DNA from: RECM01 sp047921215
Lineage (GTDB): Bacteria > Bacteroidota > Rhodothermia > Balneolales > Cyclonatronaceae
Length of the DNA stretch: 64,000 nucleotides
Direction: 5' to 3'
NCBI GenBank assembly: GCA_047921215.1
Contig: JBLRWO010000005.1
Span: 88,686 to 152,685 of the forward strand
In this document: positions 38,158-46,793 of the stretch, piece by piece
Layout of the letters: each line of letters begins with the position of its first letter
Numbering within the stretch: position 1 is the stretch's first letter
Notes under the pieces: model-generated
What the model was told of the DNA's origin: nothing
Database searches by the model: none
Seen by the model: the letters and a program-made list of their open reading frames with translations, nothing else
Translations under genes and position numbers: made by a program

Positions 38158-38234
38158 ACAGGTTTTTATGACACCCATACCGGATGAACTAAATGGTGAA
38201 ACGTAATCGTAAATTCAATATCAACAGGCATCCT

Positions 38235-40241
38235 ATGAGAACATCCGCCTTTCTTTTTTTCGCCCTCACTGTAACGGTTACAACCCTTTCTGCCCAGACA
38301 ACCGATCAAAAGGAATCGGCAGTATCCGTTGGAGAGAGCATACACAGCACCCTCACATCCGCCAGTACACACATCTTCACGATAGAGCTCGATCCGGATC
38401 AATTTGTGCACGGATTTGTAAATCAGGAATCCGTGGATGTGGTGGTTACCATATATAATCCGGAGGGGGAAAAAGCCGCGGAGTTCGACGGGCCTGCAAG
38501 AGGGAAAGAGTTCTTTCAGTTTACTACGAAAGCCGGCGGAGTCTACCGGATTGAGGTAAAACCGTTCGAAGAGGGTGAGGGAGACTATTCGATCCTGGTT
38601 TCCATCGCCGAACCGGTTGCCACCGATCCGGCTGCACGTACTGATCAGCTGATGATCGGACATACAGGAGACGATGTTCCCGGAGCGGCGGCTCTGGTTA
38701 TTAAGAACGGGGAAACCGTCATACATAAATACTGGGGAATGGCCAACCTTGCATATGGCATTCCCATGAGCGAAAAGACGTTGCACAATATCGGTTCAAC
38801 GTCCAAACAGTTCCTGACTTTCGCACTGCTGCTGCTGCAGCAGGAGGGAAAACTCTCCCTGGATGATGATGTGCGCGAATACATACCCGAACTGCCCGAT
38901 TTTGGTCAGACTGTTACGCTCAGACACCTTGTGAATCACACCAGTGGATATCGTGAATTTCTCAACCTGATTGCCATGACCGGCCGGAATGTAAGCACAG
39001 AGCTGGATATTGATCAGATTATAAGGATTGTTCAGCGTCAGCCCGAACTGCAGAATGTGCCTGGCAGCGAGTTTAACTACAACAATACCGGCTATGTACT
39101 CATGACAGAGGTGATTAAACGGGTTACCGGTACGCCTTTCCCGGAATGGATGAAAGAGAACGTTTTTGAACCGCTGGAGATGCATCACACGGTGGTGCGG
39201 ACCAGTCCGAACCAAGTAGTGGCAAACCGGTCGGTCGGGTACATACCAGGAAGGGAAGTGAGATTTACCGAAGCTACAGATCTTGGCGGTGCGGCTGGTG
39301 CGGGCGGTATACACTCAACAATGAGTGATCTGGCCAAATGGGTCAAAAATCTGATCAATCCGGTAATTGGAACCGCTGCCATGATTGAGGAGATGTCCAC
39401 CCCGTATAAATTGAACGACGGGTCGTTAACGCAATACGGGCTCGGGCTGTTCGTACAGGAATACAAAGGGTTGACCTATTTTCAACACGGCGGAGCAGAT
39501 GTGGCACACCGCTCAATGCTGATGGTATTTCCCGGTATTGATGCGGCAGTAATAACCCAGAGCAACATGGCCACATTCAGTGGTTCACTCACGAATCGGA
39601 TCGCTGAGCTTTTCCTGGAGGAATACCTGGAAACGGATGAGACGGCGGAGGAACAGGATGAGGCGGTTACCGAAGCCGGAGATGCGACCGGGTTTGTCTA
39701 TGAGATTGAGAAATTCGATCTGCTGGCCGGCCGGTATGAACTGGCAATAATGCCCGGGTTCGTCCTCACCTTTTCGCGCGACGGCGACCGTATTTTCACG
39801 CAGGCGACCAACCAGCCGGAAGTGAATCTCACGGCGACGTCAGATTCAACCTTTACCCTCACCGGTGTGAATGCTTCAGTTACGTTTCACATGAATGAGG
39901 ATGCCACTGCCGATTCCCTTACCCTGCATCAAAACGGAAACCATATCGCAAGGAAGATTGCATTCACGCTGGTAGCTGATCAGATTGCGGAGTACACCGG
40001 ACGCTATTTCAGCGAGGAAATTGAAACACTATACACCGTGATGATGAAGGATGACAAGCTGTTCCTGAGGCACTACCAGATGTCGGGTGACCTGGAGCTC
40101 ACTCCCACCCAGGAAGATACGTTCGGCTCTGAATTCCCCATTTCTTCGGTCCGGTTTCTCCGGGATGATGACGGACAGATAACCGGCTTCAGGGCATCCA
40201 ACGGCCGCACCAGGGATGTACTGTTTGGGAAAATGGATTAA
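38235..40241 (+). CDS. Exported serine hydrolase (beta-lactamase/class C PBP fold) with N-terminal PPC-like domain
   Basis: The mature protein follows a signal peptide (FLFFALTVTVTTLSAQ). Residues of about 25-130 form a beta-sandwich like bacterial pre-peptidase (PPC) domains, then comes the serine-hydrolase domain with nucleophile STSK, YNNTGY (YxN) and QHGGAD (KTG equivalent), and an ~170-residue C-terminal beta domain (LLAGRYELAIMPGF, IAEYTGRYFSEEIETLY) typical of DUF3471-like extensions. It probably acts on peptides or esters in the periplasm; substrate unknown. An upstream ATG at 38193 would add 14 residues before the signal peptide. It is the intact counterpart of the pseudogene at 26832. 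Confidence 0.88.
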   Translation: MRTSAFLFFALTVTVTTLSAQTTDQKESAVSVGESIHSTLTSASTHIFTIELDPDQFVHGFVNQESVDVVVTIYNPEGEKAAEFDGPARGKEFFQFTTKAGGVYRIEVKPFEEGEGDYSILVSIAEPVATDPAARTDQLMIGHTGDDVPGAAALVIKNGETVIHKYWGMANLAYGIPMSEKTLHNIGSTSKQFLTFALLLLQQEGKLSLDDDVREYIPELPDFGQTVTLRHLVNHTSGYREFLNLIAMTGRNVSTELDIDQIIRIVQRQPELQNVPGSEFNYNNTGYVLMTEVIKRVTGTPFPEWMKENVFEPLEMHHTVVRTSPNQVVANRSVGYIPGREVRFTEATDLGGAAGAGGIHSTMSDLAKWVKNLINPVIGTAAMIEEMSTPYKLNDGSLTQYGLGLFVQEYKGLTYFQHGGADVAHRSMLMVFPGIDAAVITQSNMATFSGSLTNRIAELFLEEYLETDETAEEQDEAVTEAGDATGFVYEIEKFDLLAGRYELAIMPGFVLTFSRDGDRIFTQATNQPEVNLTATSDSTFTLTGVNASVTFHMNEDATADSLTLHQNGNHIARKIAFTLVADQIAEYTGRYFSEEIETLYTVMMKDDKLFLRHYQMSGDLELTPTQEDTFGSEFPISSVRFLRDDDGQITGFRASNGRTRDVLFGKMD

Positions 40242-40248
40242 CCTGCGC

Positions 40249-41292
40249 TCATTCTGCTGAAGGAAAAACCGCGTGCCCGCTCTTTTTCTGAATGGACCCG
40301 AAAGAGGTTACAGGAGAGCCGTTTTCTCTCATGAAGGATTCAAAATCGCCGGTGTTTTCCGGACCGACGGTAACAAGCAGCCCCCCGCTTGTCTGGGGAT
40401 CAGCAAGCACATGCAGCTGTTTTTCGGTAAACTGTCCCACCAAATGACCGTAGCTAGCAAGATTTCTATTCGTACCGCCGGGGATGCAATTTTTTTCCAG
40501 ATATTCCCCGAGAAAATCCATTTTCGGAACATCGTCGAAGCGGATCTGAGCGCTTACACCGCTGTGTTCACAGACCTCGGTAAGATGTCCCAGGAGACCG
40601 AATCCTGTAACATCTGTCATAGCATGAACATATGGCAGTTCACCGATACGGCTGCCGATAGTATTCAAATGGAGCATTGATCTTTTTGCAGCCTCAAGAT
40701 GCTCCGGTTTAGTCATCCCCTTCTTTTGGGATGTGGTTATTATACCAACACCAAGCTTTTTGGTGAGATAGAGTTTATCTCCGCGTATGGCCCCGTTATT
40801 TCGTTTGATCCTGCCGGATGGTACTATACCCGTAACTGCCAGGCCGAATATGGGCTCAGGGCAGTCGATACTATGACCGCCGGCTAACGGGATACCCGCT
40901 TCCTTGCATACCGAACGGGCGCCATCAAGAACAACACCTGCCACTTCCGGTGGAATTTTTTCCACAGGCCAGCCCAGTATTGCAATAGCCATCAGCGGGG
41001 TTCCGCCCATAGCATAGACATCGGACAGGGCATTCACCGAAGCGATTCCACCGAAATCAAATGGATCGTCTACAATGGGCATAAAAAAGTCGGTGGTGCT
41101 GATGACCGCCCTGCCGTTACCGAGATCAAACACCGCAGCGTCATCACTCGATTCGTTTCCGACGAGCAGGTTCGGGTAATCCTGAAAACCGGTGGATGTA
41201 CTTAGTATCGTTTTTAGTACTGAAGGAGAGATTTTACAGCCGCAACCAGCGCCGTGACTGTATTGGGTAAGCCTGATATCTGAGTGGTTCAT
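40249..41292 (-). CDS. selD: Selenide, water dikinase (selenophosphate synthase)
   Basis: SelD makes selenophosphate from selenide and ATP. The 347-residue protein begins with the catalytic loop HGAGCGCK, where Cys17/Cys19 stand at the position that is Sec or Cys in other SelD proteins, and keeps ATP/Mg motifs ESSDDAAVF, TTDFFMPIVDDPFDFG, AMGGTPLMAIAILGWP, AGGHSIDCPEPIFGLAVTG and MTDVTGFGLLGHL. Its ATG overlaps the stop of selU (ATGA), so the two are coupled. No selA, selB or selC was seen in the window. Confidence 0.96.
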   Translation of the reverse strand: MNHSDIRLTQYSHGAGCGCKISPSVLKTILSTSTGFQDYPNLLVGNESSDDAAVFDLGNGRAVISTTDFFMPIVDDPFDFGGIASVNALSDVYAMGGTPLMAIAILGWPVEKIPPEVAGVVLDGARSVCKEAGIPLAGGHSIDCPEPIFGLAVTGIVPSGRIKRNNGAIRGDKLYLTKKLGVGIITTSQKKGMTKPEHLEAAKRSMLHLNTIGSRIGELPYVHAMTDVTGFGLLGHLTEVCEHSGVSAQIRFDDVPKMDFLGEYLEKNCIPGGTNRNLASYGHLVGQFTEKQLHVLADPQTSGGLLVTVGPENTGDFESFMRENGSPVTSFGSIQKKSGHAVFPSAE

Positions 41293-42431
41293 GAAAATTC
41301 CTGTGCAGTCCGGTTGTGATGATATATATGAACACGCTGTATGATTTCCTGTGCGGTTAGGCGAGTACGATCAAAGGTAAACGGAATACGGAACAATGCT
41401 TCCCTTTTTTTATTCGTGATCGCTTTTTGGTAGGCTTTATCATAATACGTCAACAGCAGAGACGCGACTTCGGCCAGATCCCCCTTTTCAAGGGCTTCAA
41501 GGGCTTTTTTTGTGTTCAACCCGCCGAGTTTTTTCTCAACCCGCAAGATTCCCTCTGCAAGCCGGTTATGGTCAGCGTTTCCGTAAATATGCAAGAGCCT
41601 GGCGATGCGTTCTTCTCTGCTGGTCTGTACCTCGATGAAAGGAGCAGCACTTTTGGCGGCGAACAGTTCATCGGGCATAACTACCCGGCCAATCGACAGG
41701 CTTTCGTCTTCAATAAAAACCGGTTTGCCGGTATCAAAGGAGATCATCTCGATCAGTATATCATTTTGGAACTGTTCGGTAACGGGCTGTTTTGCCTCGC
41801 CGATCGATCCGAATGCGGACCCTTTATGACATGCCAGTGCTTCCAGATCGAGTACCTGTGCACCCCTGCGCCTGATTTCGTGAAGCAGGTCGGTTTTGCC
41901 GCTGCCAGTATTGCCTGAAATAACAATGAAATGGAACTCACTGAAAATCGTCTTCAAGAGATTACGGAACGATTTATAGCCGCCGTCAAGAACCGATACA
42001 TCAAAACCGGCTGTTCCGAGAAGCCATGCCAGGCTGCCCGATCGTAACCCGCCACGCCAGCAGTACATCAGCACCTGTTTTGAACCTTCTTTATCGGCCT
42101 TATCCACAAGTTCCGGAAGTTTAGGCCCTGCAAATTTCAGGCCAGCCCTCACGGCTTTTTCACGGCCCTGTTGTTTATAGATGGTACCGATAACCGCCCG
42201 TTCATCATTGCTGAAAAGTGGCAGGTTTATCGCTCCCGGTAAATGCCCTTGCGTAAATTCAGCGGGGGTCCTCACATCGAAAACGGGTCTGTGGACAATT
42301 TGAGTGAGAAATTTTTTTATGGGAAGTGATCTGGTCAATGGCTGAATGAATTGATCGGGTATTCTGAGGGATAATGTGCCGGTTATCAACTTGCAGGTGG
42401 CATTACATAATAACATGAATATCGGAAACAC
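41289..42431 (-). CDS. selU: tRNA 2-selenouridine synthase
   Basis: SelU (MnmH) replaces sulfur by selenium in the 2-thiouridine at tRNA wobble position 34 using selenophosphate from SelD. The sequence has an N-terminal rhodanese domain (FDVRTPAEFTQGHLPGAINLPLF, YCWRGGLRSGSLAWLL with the catalytic Cys) and a P-loop domain GNTGSGKTDLL. The first ~45 residues before the rhodanese domain are atypical, so a TTG start in QPLTRSLP is the likely alternative. It is upstream of and overlapping selD. Confidence 0.93.
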   Translation of the reverse strand: MFPIFMLLCNATCKLITGTLSLRIPDQFIQPLTRSLPIKKFLTQIVHRPVFDVRTPAEFTQGHLPGAINLPLFSNDERAVIGTIYKQQGREKAVRAGLKFAGPKLPELVDKADKEGSKQVLMYCWRGGLRSGSLAWLLGTAGFDVSVLDGGYKSFRNLLKTIFSEFHFIVISGNTGSGKTDLLHEIRRRGAQVLDLEALACHKGSAFGSIGEAKQPVTEQFQNDILIEMISFDTGKPVFIEDESLSIGRVVMPDELFAAKSAAPFIEVQTSREERIARLLHIYGNADHNRLAEGILRVEKKLGGLNTKKALEALEKGDLAEVASLLLTYYDKAYQKAITNKKREALFRIPFTFDRTRLTAQEIIQRVHIYHHNRTAQEFS

Positions 42432-42673
42432 AAAGCTTGTTTATCAATTCTGCTGAATTTATTAATCGACCTGGTATGGGAATCGGGTTAACACCAGGTT
42501 CGGCCTCGGGTTTTTATGGTTATTTCATGCCAACCTGAATCAGAATTTTTTGTATGTTCATTTCGATTGATCATGCCGCCACCCGATCGCCCCATCGGAA
42601 CCGGCCTTAAGCATGGTCAGCGGATTCTGTTCTTGTATCGTATCCTTTAAAGGGTACTGCATCCAATCAATCC

Positions 42674-42684
42674 AAAAAAGGAAA
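42674..42684 (+). promoter_or_regulatory. Ribosome-binding site deciding a TTG start
   Basis: AAAAAAGGAAA lies 6 bp upstream of the TTG at 42691, which begins right at the first membrane segment LGFLDWAIIGLFF. An upstream ATG (42613) has no such site and would add 26 Cys/Lys-rich residues that do not look like this family. Confidence 0.6.
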
Positions 42685-42690
42685 CACGTT

Positions 42691-44532
42691 TTGATACTTG
42701 GCTTTCTCGACTGGGCCATCATCGGCCTGTTTTTTGTCATCCTCCTCTCCATTGGCTATGCCGCTTCGCGTCAGGCCGGGCAGAATACAACGAACTTCTT
42801 CCTGTCGGGCCGCAACATGCCGTGGTGGCTGCTGGGGGTATCGATGGTGGCCACTACCTTCTCGGCCGATACGCCCAACCTGGTAACCGATATGGTGCGA
42901 ACCGGCGGGGTGGCCAGTAACTGGCAATGGTGGGCTTTCCTGCTCACCGGCATGCTCACCGTGTTCGTATATGCCAAACTGTGGAACCGGTCGAAGGTGA
43001 TGACCGATCTCGAGTTCTACGAATTGCGGTACAGCGGCAGGATGGCGGCCTTTCTCCGGGGATTCCGGGCGGTGTACCTTGGATTTTTTTTCAATGTGAT
43101 GATCATTGCCACCGTATCGCTGGCTTTCATCAAGATCGCAGCAGTAATGCTCGGCCTGCAGCCGTCAACTGCGCTCATTATCGCCTCGGTAATCGTGGTG
43201 TTCTACAGCGGTCTGGGCGGGCTTAAGTCCATCCTGTGGACCGACCTTTTCCAGTTCTCCTTCGCCATGGCGGGCGCGGTGATTGCAGCCGTGTATGTGG
43301 TCAATTCGCCGGAGGTCGGCGGCCTGTCAAATCTGTTTTCGCATCCCAACGTGGCCGGAAAGCTGAGCCTGGTTCCCTCCATTTCACAGCCCGAGTTGTT
43401 CATCAGCATCTTCCTCATTCCCATTGCCGTGCAGTGGTGGTCGGTCTGGTATCCGGGTGCCGAACCCGGCGGGGGCGGCTATGTGGCCCAGCGGATGCTC
43501 TCGGCGAAGGATGAGACAAACGCGGTGGGTGCCACGCTTCTGTTTAATTTTTTCCACTATGCGCTCAGGCCATGGCCGTGGATACTGGTGGGTCTCGGCT
43601 CCCTTGTCGTCTTCCCCGACATCGCCAGTATGGCCCGGCAGTATCCCGACGTACCCGCCCAGTACATACAGAACGACTTCGCCTATCCCGCCATGCTCCG
43701 GGAATTCCTGCCTGCCGGTCTTCTCGGGCTGGTGGTTGCATCCCTCATTGCGGCTTATATGTCTACCACCGCATCCCAGCTCAACTGGGGCTCGTCCTAC
43801 CTGGTGAACGACTTCTATGGACGCTTTATCCGGCCGGATGCCACCGAGAAGCAGCGCGTGCGGTTCGGGCGGATATCGACCATCTCCCTGATGTTTTTTT
43901 CGGTGCTGCTGGCACTGGTGCTTCAAAACGCACTTCAGGCCTTCCAGTACATCCTGATGATCGGCGCCGGCACCGGTCTCATCTATATACTGCGCTGGTT
44001 CTGGTGGCGTATCAATGCCTACTCCGAAGTCTCGGCCATGATTGCTGCTGGTACTTTCTCGCTGATGTTCATCCTGATCGAGAACTTTCTGCTCATACGG
44101 CTTGATGGAGGCATTGTGGATGTGTTCGGCCTGCAGATGAGTGCGGGCTACTGGAATGTGGTCAAACTGCTGGGCACCGTCATCCTCACTTCGGCCTCCT
44201 GGATCACCGTAACCATGCTCACGAAACCGATCGATGAGGAAACCCTGCGCAGTTTCTACCGGAAGATACGGCCCGGTGGACCGGGCTGGAAACCGGTCGT
44301 TTACCGGGCGGCATACGATGGTGTGGAGCTGATCAAGGAGGAGGATCTCACCTGGGACGTGCCCACCGGTATCATCTGCATGATATTCGGTACCATGTTC
44401 GTCTACAGTATGCTTTTCATGATCGGAAACCTGCTCTATGCCAACTTTACTTCAGCCATTGTCCTGGCACTGGTGGCAGCCGCCTCAGGCATCTCACTTA
44501 CAAGATACTGGCACAGGCTGAGGATGAGTTAA
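42691..44532 (+). CDS. Sodium:solute symporter family (SSS) transporter
   Basis: A 613-residue inner-membrane carrier with about 13-14 helices, importing a sugar, amino sugar or related solute with Na+. Family features are AASRQAGQNTTNFFLSGRNMPWWLLG, SADTPNLVTDMV, WNRSKVMTDLEFYELRYSG, the Na-site helix FYSGLGGLKSILWTDLFQF and AAYMSTTASQLNWGSSYLVNDFY. Downstream sugar-activation genes and the GH109-type gene suggest an (acetyl)amino sugar as the cargo, but this is inference from context. No regulator is adjacent. Confidence 0.9.
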   Translation: MILGFLDWAIIGLFFVILLSIGYAASRQAGQNTTNFFLSGRNMPWWLLGVSMVATTFSADTPNLVTDMVRTGGVASNWQWWAFLLTGMLTVFVYAKLWNRSKVMTDLEFYELRYSGRMAAFLRGFRAVYLGFFFNVMIIATVSLAFIKIAAVMLGLQPSTALIIASVIVVFYSGLGGLKSILWTDLFQFSFAMAGAVIAAVYVVNSPEVGGLSNLFSHPNVAGKLSLVPSISQPELFISIFLIPIAVQWWSVWYPGAEPGGGGYVAQRMLSAKDETNAVGATLLFNFFHYALRPWPWILVGLGSLVVFPDIASMARQYPDVPAQYIQNDFAYPAMLREFLPAGLLGLVVASLIAAYMSTTASQLNWGSSYLVNDFYGRFIRPDATEKQRVRFGRISTISLMFFSVLLALVLQNALQAFQYILMIGAGTGLIYILRWFWWRINAYSEVSAMIAAGTFSLMFILIENFLLIRLDGGIVDVFGLQMSAGYWNVVKLLGTVILTSASWITVTMLTKPIDEETLRSFYRKIRPGGPGWKPVVYRAAYDGVELIKEEDLTWDVPTGIICMIFGTMFVYSMLFMIGNLLYANFTSAIVLALVAAASGISLTRYWHRLRMS

Positions 44533-44558
44533 CGGATGACCGCTTACCGCATACCGCT

Positions 44559-44591
44559 CTCAATACTCAATACCCAATACTCATTACTCAT
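44559..44591. repeat. Degenerate copy of the CTCAATA heptanucleotide array
   Basis: Two perfect CTCAATA units are followed by CCCAATA, CTCATTA and CTCAT, in the gap between the SSS gene and the nucleotidyltransferase gene. It is the same unit as the array at 33623-33691, about 11 kb away. Confidence 0.85.
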
Positions 44592-44680
44592 GTCTGACCT
44601 ACCATGTGCGGGCAGTAGTAAACAGTGGAAACAGATCCAAAAAAATCGAAATTTGAACTACTGAATAAGTCCGGACATAT

Positions 44681-45607
44681 ATGGCAACATCACAAAAAAT
44701 GAAGAAACCTGCACTTGTAATTCTGGCTGCCGGTCTTGGGAGCCGGTATGGAGGCCTCAAGCAGCTCGAGGCCATCGGTCCGGGCGGGGAGACCATTATT
44801 GATTACTCGGTCTACGACGCCATACAGGCCGGTTATGGCAGAGTGGTGTTCGTCATTAAAAAGGAGATGGAGGAGGCGTTCCGCGAGCGGCTGCTCTCAC
44901 GCTTCCAACACCGGGTTGAAACGGCCTGCGCTTTTCAGGATCTCCGCGACCTTCCTCCGGGATTTACACTGCCCGAAGGCCGGGAGAAGCCGTGGGGAAC
45001 CACCCATGCCGTGCTGGCCGCTGAAAGCCTGGTGGATGAGCCCTTCTCGGTGATTAATGCCGACGATTTCTATGGATTCGACGCGTACCGGCAGATGGCC
45101 TCGTTCCTGAATGCCGGCCCGGCTGACGGTGGCAACCGCTATGCCATGGTCGGTTACCGGCTGGCCAACACCCTTTCGGAGCACGGTACCGTGTCGCGCG
45201 GGGTCTGCGAAACAGATGATGCGGGCAGCCTGGTCACCGTGGTCGAGCATACCAAAATAAGCCTTGAAAACGGCACCATCATCAGCCACGCCGTTCAGCC
45301 ACCGGCAGAACTGGACGATAACGCCCTGGTCTCTATGAATTTCTGGGGCTTCACGCCTGACCTGTTCCCACTGCTCCGTGATGAGTTTATTACCTTTTTG
45401 CAGCAGAATTCTGGCGAACTTACCAAAGAGTGTTACCTGCCTGTGGTAGTGAACCAGCTCATCCGGCAGAACAGAGCAAGTGTGCTGGTACTTGATACCA
45501 CCGCCGGGTGGTTCGGCATAACCTACAACCAGGACAGGGATGCTGCCAGGGAGAACATGCTCCGGAAAATCCGTTCCGGTGAATATCCCCGCAATCTTTG
45601 GGACTGA
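44681..45607 (+). CDS. Sugar-phosphate nucleotidyltransferase
   Basis: The 308-residue protein has the NTP-transferase start ALVILAAGLGSRYGGLKQLEAIGPGGETIIDYSVYDA, the metal-binding INADDFYGFDAY and VVEHTKISLE. It should couple a hexose or N-acetylhexosamine 1-phosphate to UTP (or another NTP). It is followed 79 bp later by a NahK-like kinase that would supply the 1-phosphate, and preceded by a sodium symporter. The nucleotide cannot be decided from sequence; UDP is the likely product in the salvage scheme. Confidence 0.85.
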   Translation: MATSQKMKKPALVILAAGLGSRYGGLKQLEAIGPGGETIIDYSVYDAIQAGYGRVVFVIKKEMEEAFRERLLSRFQHRVETACAFQDLRDLPPGFTLPEGREKPWGTTHAVLAAESLVDEPFSVINADDFYGFDAYRQMASFLNAGPADGGNRYAMVGYRLANTLSEHGTVSRGVCETDDAGSLVTVVEHTKISLENGTIISHAVQPPAELDDNALVSMNFWGFTPDLFPLLRDEFITFLQQNSGELTKECYLPVVVNQLIRQNRASVLVLDTTAGWFGITYNQDRDAARENMLRKIRSGEYPRNLWD

Positions 45608-45686
45608 TGGCGGTCATCGTTTTCTCAGGGCCCGAGAGTGAGTCTCAGGTTCCGACTAATTTGAAATCACTAAATCTTCGCCACCT

Positions 45687-46793
45687 GTGACATCACCGGA
45701 AAACCGATTCGATATCCCGTTAAATATAGCCGAAGTACTCGGCCATTTCCGGACATCAGGCTCCCCCGTACGTGCCCGCAGATTTGGATCGGGTCACATC
45801 CACACAACCTGGCTCATTGAATCTGCAGACAAGGCTGAACCTGCCGGATCAGGTGAATTTAGCGGAATGGGCGGACCGGACTACATTCTGCAGCAATTCA
45901 ACAACAGTGTTTTTCCGCTAACGGCTGCCACTATGGAGAATATCCTGCTCGTAACCGGGCATCTTCGCCGCAAGTGGGATGCCGGCAGCGGCTGCGTGGT
46001 GCCTGAGCTGATCGAAACGACCACAGGCGGGCTTTTTCATACCGATGCCCTGGGCAATCCGTGGCGAATGTACCGCCGGATTGTGCCGGGCATCAGCTAC
46101 GATGTGGTGCCCGATGTACCCGTGGCACGAGAGGCGGGCAGTATTTTCGGAAAATTCATTGCCGACCTGAGCGACTTTGCGCCGGAAAAGCTGACTGTGG
46201 TCATACCGGGATTTCACTCGGCGGAGCTGCGGTACCATCAGCTGCAGGAGGCTATCCGGAACGACGCCTCCGGCCGGAGAAATGAGGTGGAAGCCGAAAT
46301 CCGCTTTGCCGAACTGAATTCGGATGCGATGATGGAGCTGCCCCGCCGCCAGGCCTCCGGAGAGATTCCGGTACGGGTTACCCACAACGATACCAAACTC
46401 AACAATGTACTCTTCGATGAACAGAACCGGGCCGTGTCGGTTATCGACCTCGACACCGTGATGCCGGGGCTCTCGCTCTACGACTTTGGCGACCTGGTGC
46501 GCACTGCGGCGGGCACCGGCAACGAGGATGAGGCCGATCTCAGCCGGATCGGCTTCAGCCGCTCTCTTTATGATGCTATCCGGGAGGGTTTTCTGGAACA
46601 GGCGGGCCATCTTCTCACTCCGGCTGAAATAGCACTATTGCCGCTTTCGGCCCGGTACATGACCTGGATTATGGGTATTCGCTTCCTTGCAGATTACCTC
46701 AACGGCGATGTTTACTACAAGACACACTACCAGGGCCAGAACCTGAGGCGCTGCCGTGCACAGTTCCGGTTGATGGAAACCATGGATATATGA
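45687..46793 (+). CDS. NahK-like N-acetylhexosamine 1-kinase/phosphotransferase
   Basis: The 368-residue APH-fold kinase starts at GTG. It has VRARRFGSGHIHTTWLIE, LQQFNNSVFPL, the catalytic VTHNDTKLNNVLFD and the metal loop VIDLDTVMPGLSLYDFGDLVRTAA, the pattern of bifidobacterial NahK, which phosphorylates GlcNAc/GalNAc at C1. It ends exactly where the GH109 gene ends (stop codons abut at 46793/46794). Together with the nucleotidyltransferase it would turn a free amino sugar into a nucleotide sugar. Specificity is an inference. Confidence 0.82.
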   Translation: MTSPENRFDIPLNIAEVLGHFRTSGSPVRARRFGSGHIHTTWLIESADKAEPAGSGEFSGMGGPDYILQQFNNSVFPLTAATMENILLVTGHLRRKWDAGSGCVVPELIETTTGGLFHTDALGNPWRMYRRIVPGISYDVVPDVPVAREAGSIFGKFIADLSDFAPEKLTVVIPGFHSAELRYHQLQEAIRNDASGRRNEVEAEIRFAELNSDAMMELPRRQASGEIPVRVTHNDTKLNNVLFDEQNRAVSVIDLDTVMPGLSLYDFGDLVRTAAGTGNEDEADLSRIGFSRSLYDAIREGFLEQAGHLLTPAEIALLPLSARYMTWIMGIRFLADYLNGDVYYKTHYQGQNLRRCRAQFRLMETMDI

